64,000 nt of DNA from the NCBI RefSeq assembly GCF_014836405.1, contig NZ_JACSQU010000003.1, positions 372,001 through 436,000 of the forward strand, written 5' to 3'. Source of the stretch: Brevundimonas guildfordensis. GTDB lineage: Bacteria > Pseudomonadota > Alphaproteobacteria > Caulobacterales > Caulobacteraceae. Position 1 is the first letter of the stretch; every line of letters begins with the position of its first letter. Positions 26,119 through 33,767 of the stretch are shown piece by piece. Below the pieces are notes generated by a model. The model ran no database searches and had not been told where the DNA came from. It saw only the letters and a program-made list of their open reading frames with translations. Position numbers and translations under genes: made by a program.

Positions 26119-27564
26119 ATGACAGACAAGATGACCCCCCAGGCGGCGCTGGACCGCCTCGAAACCCTCTACAATCAATCCGTCACGAGCTTGCGTCAGG
26201 CCGTGAAGACCTTCCTGGCCACCGGCGAGCGCGCCGAACCTGAGGCTCGGGCGGCGGGCCTGTTCGCCTATCCGCGTCTGACCGTGACCTGGCATGGCGA
26301 GCGTCCGCAACACCTCGAGACGCGCGCCTATGGCCGGCTGTCGTGGCCCGGCGTCTATTCCACGACCATCACCCGCCCCGATCTGTTCCGCGATTATCTG
26401 CTGGAGCAGCTGACCCTGCTGGCGAACGAGTACGGCGCCGTGTTCACGGTCGAGCCGTCGGAACAGGAAATTCCCTTCCCCTACGTGCTGGACGGCTCGG
26501 ACGTGGTGCTGGACCGCACCATGACGGCGGCCATCGCCCGCTGGTTCCCGACAACGGAGCTGGCCCATATCGGCGACGAGATCTCGGACGGCCTGTGGGA
26601 GCCCGGCGAGGAGCATCCGCTGGCCCAGTTCGACGGCCTGCGCACCGACTTCTCCCTGGCGCGGCTGCGGCACTACACCGGCACGCCGGTCGAGGACGTG
26701 CAGAGCTTCATCCTCTTCACCAACTACAACCGCTACGTCGACGAGTTCGTGCGCTGGGCCACGGCCCAGATCGCCGATCCCGACAGCCCCTATGAGAGCC
26801 TGTCCTGCGCCGGGGGCGTGGCGGTGACGCGCGCCACCGACGACCCGGAGGCGGCCATCATGGACGCCGCCTGGCGCAAGCATCAGATGCCCGCCTATCA
26901 CCTGACCCGGCCGGATGGGCAGGGCATCACCCTGGTCAACATCGGCGTCGGCCCGTCCAACGCCAAGACCATCTGCGACCACCTGGCGGTGCTGCGGCCC
27001 CACGCCTGGATGATGATCGGCCACTGCGGCGGCCTGCGCGGCAGCCAGACCATCGGCGACTATGTGCTGGCCCACGCTTACCTGCGCGACGACCACGTGC
27101 TGGACGCGGTCCTGCCCGCCGACATTCCGATCCCCAACATCGCCGAGGTGCAGCGCGCGCTTTACGATGCGACCAAGCTGGTCTCGGGCGCGCCGGGCGA
27201 AGAGGTCAAGAAGCGGCTGCGCACCGGCACCGTCGTCACCACCGACGACCGCAACTGGGAGCTGCGCTATTCCAAGTCGGCCCTGCGCTTCAACCAGAGC
27301 CGCGCCGTCGCCATCGACATGGAAAGCGCCACCATCGCCGCGCAGGGGTATCGTTTCCGCGTGCCCTACGGGACGCTGCTGTGCGTCTCGGACAAGCCGC
27401 TGCACGGCGAGATCAAGCTGCCCGGCCAGGCCAACCGCTTCTACGAAGGCTCGATCTCCGAACACCTGCAGATCGGCATTCAGGCGGTGGAGTTGCTGCG
27501 CGCGGAGGGCACGCGGCTGCACTCACGCAAGCTGCGCGCCTTCGACGAGCCGCCCTTCCGGTAA
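26119..27564 (+). CDS. amn: AMP nucleosidase
   Basis: A 481-aa enzyme that hydrolyses AMP to adenine and ribose-5-phosphate and so helps control the adenylate pool. The N-terminal AMP-nucleosidase-specific domain (to about 190) precedes a nucleoside-phosphorylase-like catalytic domain with G-H-C-G-G-L-R-G, D-Y-V-L-A-H-A-Y-L-R-D-D-H-V and I-D-M-E-S-A-T motifs. The ATG at 26119, preceded by AGGAAG, gives the family length; the 16-residue upstream extension is rejected. It is divergent from the SRPBCC gene. Confidence 0.93.
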   Translation: MTDKMTPQAALDRLETLYNQSVTSLRQAVKTFLATGERAEPEARAAGLFAYPRLTVTWHGERPQHLETRAYGRLSWPGVYSTTITRPDLFRDYLLEQLTLLANEYGAVFTVEPSEQEIPFPYVLDGSDVVLDRTMTAAIARWFPTTELAHIGDEISDGLWEPGEEHPLAQFDGLRTDFSLARLRHYTGTPVEDVQSFILFTNYNRYVDEFVRWATAQIADPDSPYESLSCAGGVAVTRATDDPEAAIMDAAWRKHQMPAYHLTRPDGQGITLVNIGVGPSNAKTICDHLAVLRPHAWMMIGHCGGLRGSQTIGDYVLAHAYLRDDHVLDAVLPADIPIPNIAEVQRALYDATKLVSGAPGEEVKKRLRTGTVVTTDDRNWELRYSKSALRFNQSRAVAIDMESATIAAQGYRFRVPYGTLLCVSDKPLHGEIKLPGQANRFYEGSISEHLQIGIQAVELLRAEGTRLHSRKLRAFDEPPFR

Positions 27565-27567
27565 GAA

Positions 27568-27608
27568 GGCGCTATCGCTCGCCTCGCGGCGGCTCCCTGC
27601 TTGAGCGC
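27568..27608. repeat. Dispersed 41-bp palindromic repeat, copy B
   Basis: Matches copy A (10641-10681) at 37 of 41 positions, in the same orientation. It starts four bases after the amn stop codon, and the hairpin at 27618-27644 follows it. Both are in the 160-bp gap before the next gene. Confidence 0.7.
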
Positions 27609-27617
27609 GCGCTGACG

Positions 27618-27644
27618 GCTCCCCCTCCGCCCGGAAGGGGGAGC
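27618..27644 (+). terminator. Hairpin after amn
   Basis: A perfect 9-bp stem, GCTCCCCCT (27618-27626) with AGGGGGAGC (27636-27644), closes a 9-nt loop. No T tract follows, so it may be a palindromic repeat related to those at 10263 and 51671 and not a true intrinsic terminator. Confidence 0.45.
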
Positions 27645-27724
27645 ATCGCGCCTGCGTCCAAGAAAGAACTTTACAACATAAAGTTCTTGGCTCATGGTCT
27701 GCACCACAGGCAGGGAGAGACGCC

Positions 27725-28351
27725 ATGACCCGCGACCAGGTTCAATCCGTTCAAGACGACATCGCCTATATGAAAGCCCTCGCTCAGGAGGGGCGGCAGG
27801 CCCCCCTGTTGGGCGGACGTATACTCGTCACCGCTGGACTGGTGTTCGGCGTGGCGGCGATCATCCACTACGCCATCGACAGCGGTCTGATAGACATGGC
27901 GCCGGTCGCCTATCTGATCCTGTGGGGATCGGCCATGCTGATCTTCTTCGGCGCCCTGATCTTCGAGATCCGGCGTGCTGAGGGAAGGCCGGGCGCGCAG
28001 TCGGCGGGCAACAGCGCCGCCAGCGCCGGCTGGATGGGCGCGGGCCTGGGCATCTTCGTCATGTCCCTGGCGATGGGGGTGATCGGCTGGAAGACACAAA
28101 GCGACACGGTCGCCATGATCTTTCCGTCGCTGATTTTCGCCCTTTACGGCTCGGGTTGGGCTGTGTCGGCGACCATGAGCGGGCAGAAGTGGCAGTGGTA
28201 TCTCGCGGTCGGATGCTGGATCGCCACGCCATTGATCGCTTTTCTGATCGGCAGCCCGGCGATGTGGCTGGGCTATGCGGCGGGGCTGTTTCTGTTCGCC
28301 CTCGTTCCCGGCCTGATGCTGATGCGCCAGGAACCGACGGAGGTGGTCTGA
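27725..28351 (+). CDS. Multi-pass membrane protein of unknown function
   Basis: A 208-aa protein with a soluble N-terminal segment (about 1-30) and six hydrophobic stretches, near 32-50, 58-80, 103-122, 130-148, 155-172 and 178-200, probably all membrane helices. No catalytic motif is visible. It is followed one base after its stop by a winged-helix regulator gene, a pairing typical of membrane protein/regulator cassettes in which the regulator controls its own operon. Function unknown. Confidence 0.8.
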   Translation: MTRDQVQSVQDDIAYMKALAQEGRQAPLLGGRILVTAGLVFGVAAIIHYAIDSGLIDMAPVAYLILWGSAMLIFFGALIFEIRRAEGRPGAQSAGNSAASAGWMGAGLGIFVMSLAMGVIGWKTQSDTVAMIFPSLIFALYGSGWAVSATMSGQKWQWYLAVGCWIATPLIAFLIGSPAMWLGYAAGLFLFALVPGLMLMRQEPTEVV

Positions 28352-28352
28352 C

Positions 28353-28682
28353 ATGACCGCTTCTGAGCCAACGACGGATGCGGCCGACGATTTCGATATC
28401 GGCCGCATCGACGAGGTGATCCACGGGCGGGTGCGCCTGGGGATCATGGCTTATCTGGCCGGGGTCGAGAGCGCTGAGTTCGGCGAACTGAAGGCCCGGC
28501 TGCAGACCACGGACGGCAATCTTTCGGTGCATTTACGCAAGCTGGAGGAGGCGGGGTTCGTCGTCGTGTCCAAGAGCTTCCAGGGCCGCAAGCCACTGAC
28601 CCGGGCCAGCATGACAACGACGGGCCGCGACGCCTTCCTGGCCTATCTGGACGCCATGTCCGCTCTGGTGGCGGGCCGCTAG
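28353..28682 (+). CDS. Winged-helix transcriptional regulator
   Basis: A 109-aa protein. An acidic N-terminus (to about 20) is followed by a winged helix: I-D-E-V-I-H-G-R-V-R-L-G-I-M-A-Y-L, then the recognition helix near T-D-G-N-L-S-V-H-L-R-K-L-E-E-A-G-F, and a wing with K-S-F-Q-G-R-K-P. This matches the stand-alone HTH_34/ArsR-like single-domain regulators. No metal-binding cysteines are present. It is probably co-transcribed with the membrane protein and may autoregulate the pair. Confidence 0.85.
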   Translation: MTASEPTTDAADDFDIGRIDEVIHGRVRLGIMAYLAGVESAEFGELKARLQTTDGNLSVHLRKLEEAGFVVVSKSFQGRKPLTRASMTTTGRDAFLAYLDAMSALVAGR

Positions 28683-28723
28683 GCGCTGGCGCCGGACGCT
28701 GAACCGGCTATGGAGGGCGACGA

Positions 28724-30082
28724 ATGAGCGAGCGTCCTTCAACATCTCACGCGGTCGAGCCGGATCCCTTCTCGGCGCTGATCGTGGAGTCGTGCGGCTG
28801 GGTCGGGCCGGTAGAGGTCGCGGCGGGGCTTAACCGCCGCGAGGGGGCGCTGGGACTGATCGCCGGGGCCGACGATCCGGCGGCGCACGGTGGGCGGATG
28901 TCGTATGTCGCCTGCGAGCCCGACCTGGTCGTGACCCGCCGGGTGGACGATGCGGCGCCGTTCGAGGCTCTGCGGAACCCGGCCTTTGCGGGCGGCGGGG
29001 TCGTCGGCTTGATGAGTTATGATGCGGGGGCCCGCCCGGCGACGGGCGAGCGGGGCGGGGACTGGCCCGATCTGATGCTGGCCCGCTATCCGGCCCTTCT
29101 GGCCTTCGATCACCAGACGAAAGAGGTGCGCGCCGTGGGGCGGGGCCGCACCGAGGCGCAGGCGCGCGAGCAGGCGCATCGGGCGGCGGCCTGGCTGGCT
29201 CTGGCGCGGGCGCCGACGACGCCGTCAGCGCCGGCTTCGGCCTTCGAGGGCGAGACGGCGGGAGACGTTTATGAGGCCGCTGTCGCTGATGTGGTGGCGC
29301 GCATCGCGGCGGGCGAACTTTTCCAGGCTAACATCGCCCGCGCCTGGTCGGGCAGGCTGGCGGCAGGACGGGATCCGTTCGATGTCTTCCTGCGCTTATC
29401 GGTGGCGCGCGGGGCGGCATACGGCGGCTTCTGGCGGCTGGGCGATCGGGCGATCGTGTCTAATTCGCCGGAGCTGTTCCTGACCTTCGATGAGGAAAGC
29501 GGGCGGATCGAGGCGCGGCCGATAAAGGGGACGCGCCCGCGCGATTCCGATCCGGCGCGCGACGCCGCTCTGGCGGCCGAGTTGGCGGCCAGCTCCAAGG
29601 ACCGGGCCGAAAATCTGATGATCGTCGATCTGATGCGCAACGACCTGGCGCGGGCGGCGCTGTCGGGGTCGGTCCAGGTCGAGGGGTTGTTCAAGCTGGA
29701 ACGCCACCCGACGGTGCATCATCTGGTCTCGACCGTCAGCGCCGAGGCGGCCGCCGGATTCGGCCCGGCCGAGGTGCTGGAGGCGACCTTCCCGCCCGGG
29801 TCGATCACCGGGGCGCCCAAGCATCAGGCGATGAAGGTGATCGCGGCGCATGAACGGCCGCGCGGGCCGTGGTGCGGCTCTCTGTTCGGCTGGGGGCTGG
29901 CCGGCGATCGCAATCTGACGGCGTCGGTGCTGATCCGCACGGCGGCCTTCGAACAGGACGACACGGGCTGGCGCTGGCGCGCTCAGGCCGGTGCCGGCAT
30001 CGTCGCCGACAGCGATCCGCACGCCGAGCGGCTGGAGACCGGGGCCAAGATCCAGGCGCTGCGCGAAGCCCTGGCGGGCTAG
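28724..30082 (+). CDS. pabB: Aminodeoxychorismate synthase component I
   Basis: A 452-aa chorismate-binding enzyme that makes 4-amino-4-deoxychorismate for p-aminobenzoate and folate synthesis. The PabB-type P-I-K-G-T motif (Lys268) is present, which separates it from anthranilate synthase TrpE. The G-S-I-T-G-A-P-K and C-terminal G-A-G-I-V-A-D-S-D-P motifs are intact. No PabC domain is fused at the C-terminus. The gene ends 1 bp from a convergent TadE-like gene. Confidence 0.9.
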   Translation: MSERPSTSHAVEPDPFSALIVESCGWVGPVEVAAGLNRREGALGLIAGADDPAAHGGRMSYVACEPDLVVTRRVDDAAPFEALRNPAFAGGGVVGLMSYDAGARPATGERGGDWPDLMLARYPALLAFDHQTKEVRAVGRGRTEAQAREQAHRAAAWLALARAPTTPSAPASAFEGETAGDVYEAAVADVVARIAAGELFQANIARAWSGRLAAGRDPFDVFLRLSVARGAAYGGFWRLGDRAIVSNSPELFLTFDEESGRIEARPIKGTRPRDSDPARDAALAAELAASSKDRAENLMIVDLMRNDLARAALSGSVQVEGLFKLERHPTVHHLVSTVSAEAAAGFGPAEVLEATFPPGSITGAPKHQAMKVIAAHERPRGPWCGSLFGWGLAGDRNLTASVLIRTAAFEQDDTGWRWRAQAGAGIVADSDPHAERLETGAKIQALREALAG

Positions 30083-30083
30083 A

Positions 30084-30641
30084 TCAACAGTCGCTGCAGA
30101 CGACGCGATCAACCGTGCGCGGCCGCAAGAAGTAACGGCGCGACAGGGTGACTGGCCTGGGCAGCACGGCTGCAAACGGCGAGCGGTAGATGTACTGGGT
30201 CTCGCCCATGATGACCGTCTGCTCTCTTTCGGCCACGTCGGGGGGCAGGTCGGTGACGAGATTGCCCTTTTGCAGGGGGGGCAGCGACTTTCCGTTGCCG
30301 TGGCTCCATTCGACCGTGGCCACGCCGCGTGCGTCGATGGCGATGCTGGTGGTGCGAATAGACAGATCAGCGACAGGGAAGGGGCGCATGATCAGACCGC
30401 CGACGGCGTAGATGGCGTTGATGCCGGCGCGATTCGTCCGTTCGCTCTGGGCGATCAGGTCGGACACGACCGAGGCGGCATGGCTGGCGCGGCGTTGGGC
30501 CATGAAGCCCTGGCTAAACTCGACCAGGCCGAAATAGAGCAGGATCATCACCGGCGCGATCAAGGCGAACTCGACCGCCGTGGCGCCGTCCCGGTTGCCG
30601 GGGAGACGGCGCATAGCGCGGAAATGCAGCCGCCGGCTCAT
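30084..30641 (-). CDS. TadE-like pseudopilin
   Basis: A 185-aa minor pilin-like protein. The N-terminal G-A-T-A-V-E-F-A-L-I-A-P sequence is the TadE/TadG prepilin motif, with Glu at +5 after the predicted cleavage glycine, followed by one membrane helix (about 20-45) and a periplasmic domain ending in C-S-D-C. Tad pseudopilins are processed by the CpaA-type peptidase and assist Flp pilus assembly. Its ATG overlaps the stop of the next TadE-like gene (ATGA). In Caulobacter the equivalents are called cpaJ and cpaK, but I cannot say which this is. Confidence 0.87.
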   Translation of the reverse strand: MSRRLHFRAMRRLPGNRDGATAVEFALIAPVMILLYFGLVEFSQGFMAQRRASHAASVVSDLIAQSERTNRAGINAIYAVGGLIMRPFPVADLSIRTTSIAIDARGVATVEWSHGNGKSLPPLQKGNLVTDLPPDVAEREQTVIMGETQYIYRSPFAAVLPRPVTLSRRYFLRPRTVDRVVCSDC

Positions 30642-31168
30642 TGATAGGGCTCGTTACGGAAGGCCAAGGTGGTGGTCAGCATCACCCGCCCGTCCTTCGT
30701 GCGCGACACCGCCTGGGCGATCATCGGAGTGATGATCGGCTGCTCGTACCAAATGCGGACCAGCACACGCTCCCCGGGGCCGCCGGGCTCAAACTTCAGG
30801 CCGCTAGGGTCGAAAAGGTCGCCTCCGGTCGGATCCGGCGGCGCCTTCGTCGGGTCGGTCAGGGCGAAGTCGTCGAGGACGCGTACATCGACGAAGGCGC
30901 GGCGGCTGCAGTCGCTGGAAAACAGGCTCATCTCCGCGCAAAATTTGGCCTTGAACTGCTCCGGCGTCAGTTCCTGCGTCTGGGCCTGCCCCGTTCGCAC
31001 CTGCCGGGCGGCGTCAGAGGCGGCGGTCTCGACCAGGGCGTCGACCAGCAGCATCAGGCCGATTTCCAATATGCCGAACAGCAGCAGGAAGAATGGAAGG
31101 GCGACCAGGCCGAACTCAATGGCGTTCGAGCCTTCGCGTCGTTTCCGGTCGTGAGGACGCCGCGCCAA
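30638..31168 (-). CDS. TadE-like pseudopilin
   Basis: A 176-aa protein with a strongly basic N-terminus (R-R-P-H-D-R-K-R-R), the prepilin-like S-N-A-I-E-F-G-L-V-A motif, one membrane helix (about 17-42) and a periplasmic domain with a Cys pair (near 81 and 91). It overlaps the second TadE-like gene and lies 12 bp after the secretin-N-domain gene, so the three form one leftward operon divergent from pilA. Confidence 0.87.
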   Translation of the reverse strand: MARRPHDRKRREGSNAIEFGLVALPFFLLLFGILEIGLMLLVDALVETAASDAARQVRTGQAQTQELTPEQFKAKFCAEMSLFSSDCSRRAFVDVRVLDDFALTDPTKAPPDPTGGDLFDPSGLKFEPGGPGERVLVRIWYEQPIITPMIAQAVSRTKDGRVMLTTTLAFRNEPYQ

Positions 31169-31180
31169 GGCTCGGCCTTC

Positions 31181-31591
31181 TTAAGAGCCGCGGCCGGCGG
31201 GCGCCGGGGCACAGGTCGCGCCGCAGGTCACTTCGGTCGTCTCGCGTCCGCGCCAGACCCGCACCGTGCCGGCGCTGTTGGGCGCGACCACGATCTGGCG
31301 CTGGAACAAGGGGCGCCCCAGGGCGTCCACGGCGATGACCTCGGTCACGCCATAGGCCTTGCCGGTGATGAACAGGGTGCGCGCGTCGGTGACGGCGACG
31401 TCGGCGATGTCTTTATTAGCCACAATGACTGACCCGGCGGCGGCACCCAGCTGGACGCGCGTTGCCTGATGGATCGGCACTTCCAGTTGACGGTTCTGCG
31501 CCGTCGTCGCCGTGGCCCCCAGAACGATCGGCAGGCCGACCAGCAGCAGGCGGATCAGGCTTACGCACCTGGACTTGGCCGATGCCGTCAT
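31181..31591 (-). CDS. Stand-alone secretin N-domain pilus assembly protein
   Basis: A 136-aa secreted protein. After a signal peptide (about 1-31, ending T-T-A-Q) it has the fold pattern of the pilus-assembly N-terminal domain also found at the start of CpaC: V-Q-L-G-A-A-A-G-S-V-I-V-A-N-K-D-I-A-D-V, then F-I-T-G-K-A-Y-G-V-T-E-V. A C-terminal Cys pair (C-G-A-T-C) follows. Caulobacter has a comparable small protein called CpaI; equivalence is inferred. GGAGG 7 nt upstream fixes the ATG at 31591. Confidence 0.82.
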   Translation of the reverse strand: MTASAKSRCVSLIRLLLVGLPIVLGATATTAQNRQLEVPIHQATRVQLGAAAGSVIVANKDIADVAVTDARTLFITGKAYGVTEVIAVDALGRPLFQRQIVVAPNSAGTVRVWRGRETTEVTCGATCAPAPAGRGS

Positions 31592-31872
31592 GGCGGGACC
31601 TCCGGATTCGAAAGGAACGGGCGCGCGCGACGCCGCGCATGAACTGTCGCGCCCAAAGGTCAAGATTTCCTGAAATTCCTGTTCGCCGATCCTGTGATGC
31701 GAACATAGTAAACATGCAAGTAACCATCATATTTTTATTACGCGTGGTTGGCTTTTACTCGCCCTTAATCCGCAACGCGGCATGGTCAGCGTGCAAACGG
31801 GGGTCAAGCGGGCAAAACCGGTGACCCTGGATGGTGGAACTGTTGCTCGCTTAGAACAAAGGAAGACAAAAC
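31592..31872. other. Divergent promoter region between the pseudopilin operon and pilA
   Basis: This 281-bp region separates the leftward pseudopilin operon from pilA. It is richer in A/T than its surroundings. It contains a candidate sigma-54 promoter close to pilA, a GANTC site at 31605-31609, and an imperfect CtrA-like element at 31708-31723 (minus-strand reading TTAC-N7-TTTAC). No gene is seen in it. Confidence 0.7.
31832..31847 (+). promoter_or_regulatory. Candidate sigma-54 promoter of pilA
   Basis: TGG at 31832-31834 and TTGCT at 31843-31847 give the exact GG-N10-GC spacing of a -24/-12 promoter (consensus TGGCAC-N5-TTGCW). The middle of the -24 element is poorly conserved. The predicted start would be near 31858, leaving a leader of about 15 nt that contains the AAAGGAAG ribosome-binding site. 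Confidence 0.55.
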
Positions 31873-32061
31873 ATGCGTAACTTCATCAATCGCTTCGCTA
31901 AAGACGAATCCGGCGCCACGGCCATCGAATACGGCCTGATCGCCGCCCTGATCGCTGTCGCGATCATCGGGGCTGTCACCCTGCTGGGCGGTAACCTCGA
32001 AACGACGTTTAGAAATCTTGCCGGAAACCTTGGCGGCGAAGTTGGTAACCCGGCGTCTTGA
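31873..32061 (+). CDS. pilA: Flp/PilA-type major pilin
   Basis: This 62-aa prepilin is the main subunit of the Tad (Flp) pilus. Its short basic leader ends at Gly14; CpaA is expected to cleave before Ala15, leaving A-T-A-I-E-Y with the conserved Glu at +5 and Tyr at +6. A single hydrophobic helix (about 20-42) forms the fibre core. The length and leader match Caulobacter PilA. A ribosome-binding site AAGGAAG lies upstream and a hairpin 39 nt downstream of the stop, so it can be made in excess of cpaA. Confidence 0.97.
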   Translation: MRNFINRFAKDESGATAIEYGLIAALIAVAIIGAVTLLGGNLETTFRNLAGNLGGEVGNPAS

Positions 32062-32099
32062 TCTTAATGGTCGCTTGGGATCTTTGATCTTAATGCCGA

Positions 32100-32124
32100 G
32101 GGCCGGAGCACTATGCTCCGGCCC
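32100..32124 (+). terminator. Hairpin between pilA and cpaA
   Basis: An 11-bp stem (32100-32110 with 32114-32124, GGGCCGGAGCA type) closes a 3-nt loop, followed by TTATGTTG. It probably terminates most pilA transcripts or protects their 3' end. It is preceded by two copies of TTGATCTTAATG. Confidence 0.7.
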
Positions 32125-32185
32125 TTATGTTGTGCGAATGGTGGTGAAGAAACTGGAGCTTAAGACATGTGGCGCATAACGACTT

Positions 32186-32698
32186 ATGTCTAATTTTTTG
32201 CCCCTTTTTCTGGCGATTTTGCCGATCTTTGCGGTCATTGCTGCGGTGCATGACCTGACGACGATGAAGATCCCAAACTGGATCTCGATCGCCCTCGTCG
32301 TCGGCTTCTTTCCGGCGGCGCTGGCGCTGGGACTGCCGCTGAGTGTCGTGGGCGTTTCCGCCGGGATGGCGCTGGCGGCGCTGTTCATTGGCGCAGGGAT
32401 GTTCGCGCTGAACTGGATCGGCGGCGGCGACGCCAAGCTGCTGGCGGCGGCGACCCTGTGGATGGGGTTGTCGGGCACGCTGCACTTTTTGCTCTTCACG
32501 GGCCTGGCGGGCGGAGCCTTCTGTATATTGTTGCTGACGGCGCGCAGTCGTCTGCCGATCCTGGCCCAGGCGGGACCGGGCTGGATGATGCGGCTGATGC
32601 AACCCAAGGGCGACATTCCCTACGGCGTCGCCATCGCCATTGGCGCTCTGCTCGCCTATCCCGAAAGTCCGCTGATGGCCGCCTTCATCGCCGGCTGA
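32186..32698 (+). CDS. cpaA: Prepilin peptidase CpaA
   Basis: A 170-aa inner-membrane aspartic protease (A24 family, TadV-like) that removes the leader of PilA and the TadE-like pseudopilins. The two catalytic aspartates are visible: Asp23 (V-H-D-L) and Asp82 in the G-G-G-D-A-K-L-L motif. Several hydrophobic helices span the protein. The methylase domain of the larger PilD enzymes is absent, as expected for CpaA. It lies 124 bp after pilA and 118 bp before cpaB. Confidence 0.93.
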   Translation: MSNFLPLFLAILPIFAVIAAVHDLTTMKIPNWISIALVVGFFPAALALGLPLSVVGVSAGMALAALFIGAGMFALNWIGGGDAKLLAAATLWMGLSGTLHFLLFTGLAGGAFCILLLTARSRLPILAQAGPGWMMRLMQPKGDIPYGVAIAIGALLAYPESPLMAAFIAG

Positions 32699-32816
32699 TC
32701 CGCGTTCACTAAGGGCTGTCCCGCTTAGGGACGCGTTAACCTCGATCCGTCATCATTGTTAACGGCAGGGGGCGGCCCGCGCGCTATCGCGTCGTCGCGT
32801 CTGCCGGAGACCGTCG

Positions 32817-33767
32817 ATGAAGCCCGCCAAGATCGCCGTCATCTGCATCGCCGCCCTGGCCGCCGTCGGCCTTGCGCTGGTGGTCCGCGCCATGGGCTCT
32901 CCGGGACGCGAACCGGTCAGCACGGCCTCGGCCGCCGTCGAGGCCCGTCCGATGGCGAAGGTCCTGGTCGCCGCACGAGACCTGGAGCCGGGCCGACGCC
33001 TGGTCGACGCCGACCTGAGTTGGAAGGACTGGCCGGTCGAGGAGCTAAATCCCCTTTTCATCACCGACGGCTCGACGCCTCTGCCCGCCAGGCCCGAAGG
33101 CGCCGCGACTGAAAGCGCCGCCGCCAAGGGTAAGGGCGAACCCAGTCGCGAACAGGCCCGCGCGCAGGCGGTCGAGCGCGCCATGAAGGCTGCCGCAGAA
33201 CTGAACGGTCCTGGCGCCAAGGCCGACTATATCGGCGCTGTGGTGCGCGAACCCATTCTGGCGGGCGAGCCCATCGTTGCGCGCAAGATCGTTCGCGCGG
33301 GGGATAGCGGCTACATGGCCGCCTACCTGGAGCCCGGCACGCGCGCCATGGCCATCCGCGTCAATGTCGAGACGGCCGCCGGGGGCTTCATCCTGCCAGG
33401 CGACCGGGTGGACGTGCTGATGACGCGCGAAATCAAGAACAATGATGGCGGCTCGGGACCGCGTTTCGCCACCGCCACCATCATGCGCAATATGAAGGTC
33501 CTGGCGATTGATCAGAGCACCCGCGCCGCCGAAGACGAAAAGGCCGTGGTCGGCGCCACCGCCACCCTGGCCGTCAGCGAACGCGACGCCGAACTGCTGG
33601 CCCTGGCGCGGTCCGAGGGCGACCTGTCGCTGGTGCTGCGCTCCTATGCCGACACGGCGGGGCCGTCAGGCCATGTTCCCGGCGCAGTGAGGCGCGGCGG
33701 CGAGCGGGCCGGCGCGGTGGTGAAGGTCTATCGCGGCGGCGACGCTCAGGAAGTGGCGACGCCATGA
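32817..33767 (+). CDS. cpaB: Flp pilus assembly protein CpaB
   Basis: A 316-aa RcpC/CpaB family protein with an N-terminal membrane anchor (about 5-25), an SAF-like domain (A-R-D-L-E-P-G-R-R-L) and a later V-L-P-G-D-R-V-D-V-L-type motif (I-L-P-G-D-R-V-D-V-L-M). It works in the periplasm with the CpaC secretin. The gene starts a cpaBCDEFGH run in which neighbours overlap or nearly abut; its stop overlaps the cpaC start (ATGA). Confidence 0.92.
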   Translation: MKPAKIAVICIAALAAVGLALVVRAMGSPGREPVSTASAAVEARPMAKVLVAARDLEPGRRLVDADLSWKDWPVEELNPLFITDGSTPLPARPEGAATESAAAKGKGEPSREQARAQAVERAMKAAAELNGPGAKADYIGAVVREPILAGEPIVARKIVRAGDSGYMAAYLEPGTRAMAIRVNVETAAGGFILPGDRVDVLMTREIKNNDGGSGPRFATATIMRNMKVLAIDQSTRAAEDEKAVVGATATLAVSERDAELLALARSEGDLSLVLRSYADTAGPSGHVPGAVRRGGERAGAVVKVYRGGDAQEVATP

